Source: Nitrososphaera sp.
GTDB lineage: Archaea; Thermoproteota; Nitrososphaeria; Nitrososphaerales; Nitrososphaeraceae
Direction of reading: 5' to 3'
NCBI GenBank assembly: GCA_025450475.1
Contig: JANWHJ010000006.1
Location: 1-8,392 of the forward strand
Length of the DNA: 8,392 nucleotides
Shown piece by piece: positions 5,783-8,392 of the stretch (positions within the stretch are counted from its first letter, which is position 1; every line of letters starts with the position of its first letter). Made by a program: the position numbers and the translations under genes. The notes beneath the pieces were generated by a model. It was not told where the DNA came from, ran no database searches, and was given only the letters and a program-made list of their open reading frames with translations.

Positions 5783-5795
5783 CATTTATTTTAAC
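5783..5795. promoter_or_regulatory. Shared bidirectional TATA element between pyrE and the larA-like gene
   Basis: The gap is 50 bases and its one central AT-rich stretch, CATTTATTTTAAC, gives TTTATTTT on the plus strand and TTAAAATAAAT on the minus strand. Its centre lies about 26 bases from the pyrE ATG and about 26-27 bases from the ATG of the divergent gene. A TATA-like palindrome at 5766-5775 is the only other candidate and is too far from the plus-strand gene for leaderless initiation. Confidence 0.55.
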
Positions 5796-5814
5796 CCTTC
5801 ATGACTGAGGGTGG

Positions 5815-6930
5815 ATGCCGGAGATTTGGCTTCGATACGGCACCACTCACGTGGTGCTTGACATCAAGTTTGAAAACTTGGCGAATCAGATCTCCGCCAG
5901 CTTTCCGGCGCTGCCCGAAGAAGAGGTCAGGGCCGCGATTTCGGGCGTGCCCCTGACCGACAACATGCTCTTCCTCGCGCTGTCGGGCTCTAAGGCCGCA
6001 GGCAGAATCATTACAATGCTTGCGGAACAGGCTCGCGAAAAAGGATTCAGATTTACAATAGACGTGCCGCACAGGGCGGCCGGCGGCCTAAGGGTCAACC
6101 TGTCAGGCAATGAAACAATTGCGATAAACCGTATCGACTATCAATCGCTGCAGGATCGGATGGATAAGTTCCAGAATACAGTCGTAGTTTCTGCTGTGGG
6201 GTACGACCCGCTCTTTGGGTTCACCGGCGCGCCCCCCGTGCTCTTACGCAACCTGCTCCCTAACAAGATGGAAGAAGCGTTTAAAGCCAGGAAGAATAAT
6301 CGTCCGGCACCTGGCATGTCTGGAGGGCCTCTAAGGGTCGCCACTTCTGCGACGGCAGACATCCCAGCTGCGTCTGTCGAACTAGTGGCCAGCAGCGGTG
6401 GCATTGCAGGAATCCACACAGGGAGCATCAATGACGCCTTCGAGAAATCAATCTCGCAGCTCCAATCGATCTCGCCTGTCGAGACCGACTTGGTAAAGTG
6501 TGCAATAGTAAGCGCAGGTGGTGAGGCCGGCGTGCATTCGACGCTGGCCGGTTCGCTCAACTCGCTTTGGAATTCTGCCCACGCGGTGAAGGAGGGCGGC
6601 TCGGCTATTCTGGTCGCAGAAAACCGCGAGGGGGTGGGTGGAGGGGCTCTGCAAATGTTCATTGAGGGTCGGCTCAAACAGGAACAATTGCAGGAGAGCC
6701 AGTATATCGATGGTCTTGAGCACCTGCTCTTCAATGAAGAGCTGCGGCAGAAAATAGAGCTGGGACTGGTGTCTACTCTGCCGCACTATTACGCAAGGGA
6801 CAGGCTAGGTTTTTCCACCTATGCAGGAATGAAGGACATTTTGGAAAAGTTATCGGAAAAACAGGGTAGGAATTTCAAAGCACTTGTCATGTCTGATGCC
6901 GATATTGTCCTGCTCAAGCCCAGGGCGTAA
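5815..6930 (+). CDS. LarA-like (DUF2088-type) protein, shortened and probably not a standard lactate racemase
   Basis: The 371-residue product resembles nickel-pincer lactate racemase LarA along its length, though weakly. It has an N-terminal RYGTTHVVLDI strand (7-17), PEEEVRAAI (34-42), LALSGSKAAGRIITML (54-69), matching the family's SD-TR-P region, GYDPLFGFTGAPPVLL (129-144) for the family GFSGG segment, and GGIAGIHTGSINDAFEKS (195-212). Best preserved is the C-terminal domain: IVSAGGEAGVHSTLAGSLNSLWNSAHAVKEGGSAILVAENREGVGGG (231-277). Residues between about 82 and 90 replace a much longer segment that carries a catalytic histidine in LarA, and the lysine/histidine pincer region (145-175) is not recognisable. 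It may therefore have a different role. No larB/C/E genes are in the window. Its end overlaps the M50 protease gene by 17 bases. Confidence 0.65.
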   Translation: MPEIWLRYGTTHVVLDIKFENLANQISASFPALPEEEVRAAISGVPLTDNMLFLALSGSKAAGRIITMLAEQAREKGFRFTIDVPHRAAGGLRVNLSGNETIAINRIDYQSLQDRMDKFQNTVVVSAVGYDPLFGFTGAPPVLLRNLLPNKMEEAFKARKNNRPAPGMSGGPLRVATSATADIPAASVELVASSGGIAGIHTGSINDAFEKSISQLQSISPVETDLVKCAIVSAGGEAGVHSTLAGSLNSLWNSAHAVKEGGSAILVAENREGVGGGALQMFIEGRLKQEQLQESQYIDGLEHLLFNEELRQKIELGLVSTLPHYYARDRLGFSTYAGMKDILEKLSEKQGRNFKALVMSDADIVLLKPRA

Positions 6931-8071
6931 GTGACGCCGGAATTGGCGCACACATCCCGGCTATCCCGAGTGCCACGAAAAACATCACCTTGCGCCTTGC
7001 CGACAACGGCGTCACGTCATCGAGCGGCGCGCTTTCCATGGCCCTCATGCTGAGGAACAGAACCAATAGCGCCATGAAATAGAATTGGAGCGCGAACAGT
7101 ATGGCAATGCTGACGTATGTCAGCACCTTGTGCCAGCGGACACCAAGCGCGGATCGCGCAAGATGGCCGCCGTCCAGCTGCCACGCCGGCATCAGATTCA
7201 GGAATGTGATCAGGAACCCAAGCCAGGCTGCAAAGAGCACTGGGGACATTACAAGGACGGTGCCTTCTACCACCATGCCTGTCAGGTGCAGCGTAGACAT
7301 CATCAGTAGGCTTTCTCCGTATGGAAGTGGTCCCAGATTCTCAATACTCTGTGCTTCTTCAACAGTTATCACGGTAGACAACGTAGAGCCGTAGATCGAG
7401 ACGATTACCGTCACTATCAGGCCCGCTATCGGGCCGGCGATTCCTACGTCGAACATGACATTCCGATTAGTCATGTTGCCCCTCAACACTATCAGCGCAC
7501 CGAATGTGGGCAGAATCCCGGGGATGCCGGGTATGAAATAGGGCCAAGATGCCTTGATGCCATATTTTCTGTTGGCCAGCACGTGCCCGAGTTCGTGTAT
7601 GCCAAGTATCCCGATCAAAGATATGGTGTAGACTGTGGCCAACAATAGAGGGTTTTGGAGTTGTACACTGGCAAATGGTGAATCGGATCTGAGTATGCCG
7701 TCGACAAATACTAGGCAGATCGCGGCGATGAAAAGCAGGGCGGGTATTGACCGCTTGTACTTGTTTTTTGGCATTTGCCTTTGCATCTTGGCCACTGTTA
7801 GCACTATCCCATCGTCGACCGACAGTCGCATAGTCGACAGGGTTGGCATAAGCCTAGAGACATATTTCGACCTTTTTGCCGCAGCAACCATTCCAATGTT
7901 GCTCAGCTCCTTCAGGAAAGCCGAGAACTTGTCCTTGACCTCAGACTCGGCTATCAGGAATTGGATATAATCCTCCTTGGCATTTCGCTGGTAGTCTTTT
8001 ACTGTAAAGTACGACGAGACTATCGGAAGCACGCGCGAATAGTCACCGTTTGGAAAAGAAGTCGCCACCAA
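6914..8071 (-). CDS. Site-2 protease family membrane metalloprotease (M50)
   Basis: The 385-residue product is a polytopic intramembrane zinc protease. The zinc-binding HELGH motif (159-163, with E160 as catalytic base) lies in a membrane helix, and the third metal ligand is in NLMPAWQLDGGH (292-303, D300). Between them is the family GPIAG (213-217). Hydrophobic helices occur at about 108-125, 142-160, 207-227, 268-292, 316-342 and 362-378. The first ~105 residues are soluble, charged and without a recognised domain. The start is TTG 8071 (or GTG 8068), about 27 bases from a TATA element. Relatives cleave membrane-anchored regulators or other membrane proteins, but no substrate is apparent here. 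It is convergent with the larA-like gene and divergent from the acetyltransferase gene. Confidence 0.9.
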   Translation of the reverse strand: MVATSFPNGDYSRVLPIVSSYFTVKDYQRNAKEDYIQFLIAESEVKDKFSAFLKELSNIGMVAAAKRSKYVSRLMPTLSTMRLSVDDGIVLTVAKMQRQMPKNKYKRSIPALLFIAAICLVFVDGILRSDSPFASVQLQNPLLLATVYTISLIGILGIHELGHVLANRKYGIKASWPYFIPGIPGILPTFGALIVLRGNMTNRNVMFDVGIAGPIAGLIVTVIVSIYGSTLSTVITVEEAQSIENLGPLPYGESLLMMSTLHLTGMVVEGTVLVMSPVLFAAWLGFLITFLNLMPAWQLDGGHLARSALGVRWHKVLTYVSIAILFALQFYFMALLVLFLSMRAMESAPLDDVTPLSARRKVMFFVALGIAGMCAPIPASLTPWA

Positions 8072-8091
8072 ACGTCTTTTGGTCGCTAACG

Positions 8092-8105
8092 CAATTAAAA
8101 TATTG
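8092..8105 (-). promoter_or_regulatory. TATA box for the M50 protease gene
   Basis: On the minus strand the sequence reads CAATATTTTAATTG. It is centred about 27 bases upstream of the TTG start at 8071, consistent with a leaderless mRNA. Confidence 0.55.
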
Positions 8106-8118
8106 TCCCCGAAGAGAC

Positions 8119-8134
8119 CCTTAAGGTTAAATAG
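8119..8134 (+). promoter_or_regulatory. Promoter for the acetyltransferase gene
   Basis: TTAAATA (8127-8133) is centred about 30 bases upstream of the TTG start at 8160. The palindrome CCTTAAGG (8119-8126) directly precedes it, in the position of the TFB recognition element. Confidence 0.45.
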
Positions 8135-8159
8135 TGTGTTTCTGTCTTTAGTTGTTGCA

Positions 8160-8392
8160 TTGCAAACTGCTCTGCGAAAAGTAGGAGACTATGTAATACG
8201 CCGCTGCGACGAGAGCGATATCGCATCTGTGATCGATATCAACATGGCCGCGCTACCAGAGCACTACTCGGATTACTTTTTCGAGTCCATACTGCGCGAG
8301 TTGCCTGAAGCGTTTATCGTGGCAGAGCTGGATGGCAAGATACTCGGCTACATCATGTGCAAGATCGAATTTGGGTTCTCCAACTTCCGTAA
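8160..8392 (+). CDS. Ard1/RimI-type protein N-terminal acetyltransferase, N-terminal part (runs off right edge)
   Basis: About 77 codons are present. The family transfers acetyl from acetyl-CoA to protein N-termini; archaeal members act broadly and resemble the Ard1/Naa10 catalytic subunit. Visible features are the first GNAT strand YVIRRCDESDIASVIDIN (11-28), the substrate-binding loop AALPEHYSDYFFESIL (30-45), with Glu34 at the position of a functional glutamate in Sulfolobus Ard1, then AFIVAELDGKILGYIMCKIEFGFSN (51-75), which closely follows the Ard1 pattern. The acetyl-CoA-binding motif lies outside the window. The frame stays open upstream of the TTG; TTG 8160 is chosen from TATA spacing and the normal family N-terminus. 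The missing 3' end prevents a check of the whole fold. Confidence 0.87.
   Translation, partial: MQTALRKVGDYVIRRCDESDIASVIDINMAALPEHYSDYFFESILRELPEAFIVAELDGKILGYIMCKIEFGFSNFR

Noticed and set aside
5765..5785. Seven-codon longer pyrE start at ATG 5785
   Set aside because: The codon falls inside the probable TATA element, and ATG 5764 has the right promoter distance and a family-like N-terminus.
6141..6734. 197-codon open frame on the minus strand, antisense to the larA-like gene
   Set aside because: The plus-strand frame has recognisable LarA-type blocks and a promoter; the antisense product is Ser/Pro/Ala-rich with no motif.
5815..6930. Classic nickel-dependent lactate racemase (larA)
   Set aside because: The similarity is partial; the segments that supply catalytic histidine and pincer ligands are missing or not recognisable, so I name it only as LarA-like.
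1..8392. tRNA, rRNA, C/D guide RNA, CRISPR array, insertion sequence or integration site
   Set aside because: No cloverleaf, box C/box D pair, regularly spaced direct repeats, transposase or recombinase was seen; nearly all sequence is accounted for by genes and gaps of at most 126 bases.

Overview
This window looks like a piece of an archaeal chromosome, most likely an ammonia-oxidising thaumarchaeote related to Nitrososphaera (lineage inferred; I could not run a search). The archaeal assignment rests on a TATA-binding protein, a fibrillarin/NOP5 pair, a Sec11-type signal peptidase with a Ser/His/Asp catalytic set, an Ard1-type acetyltransferase, and TATA boxes placed about 25-30 bases upstream of start codons, often GTG or TTG. 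That spacing implies that most transcripts are leaderless. I see no insertion sequence, prophage, CRISPR array, tRNA or rRNA. It is a compact core-genome region.

Layout. At the left edge the 5' part of trm1 (tRNA G26 dimethyltransferase) runs leftward off the window. Divergent from it is rnhB (RNase HII), whose 3' end overlaps the convergent nop5-flpA operon. That operon encodes the two protein-specific partners of the box C/D 2'-O-methylation RNP. Across a 54-base gap from nop5 lies a divergent 102-codon gene of unknown function, followed by a Sec11-like signal peptidase gene that overlaps a YjbQ/UPF0047 gene by ATGA. After a 126-base regulatory gap comes tbp, convergent with pyrE (orotate phosphoribosyltransferase); their stop codons share one CTAG. 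A 50-base gap separates pyrE from a divergent gene for a shortened LarA-like (DUF2088-type) protein. That gene overlaps tail to tail with a membrane site-2 protease (M50) gene. At the right edge, divergent from the protease gene, an Ard1/RimI-type acetyltransferase gene runs off the window.

How the genes fit together. Most are information-processing genes: tRNA and rRNA modification, RNA removal from DNA, transcription initiation and protein N-terminal acetylation. With them are two membrane proteases and a pyrimidine biosynthesis gene. No dedicated new pathway is evident. The most interesting signals are architectural: two divergent pairs (nop5/102-codon gene and pyrE/larA-like) each appear to share one central TATA element; tbp has a second palindromic TATA-like site between its own TATA box and its start; a symmetric group of TGCA motifs lies upstream of tbp; NOP5 carries a Gly/Arg-rich and lysine-rich tail; and the LarA-like protein has lost the segment that carries catalytic residues in true lactate racemase.
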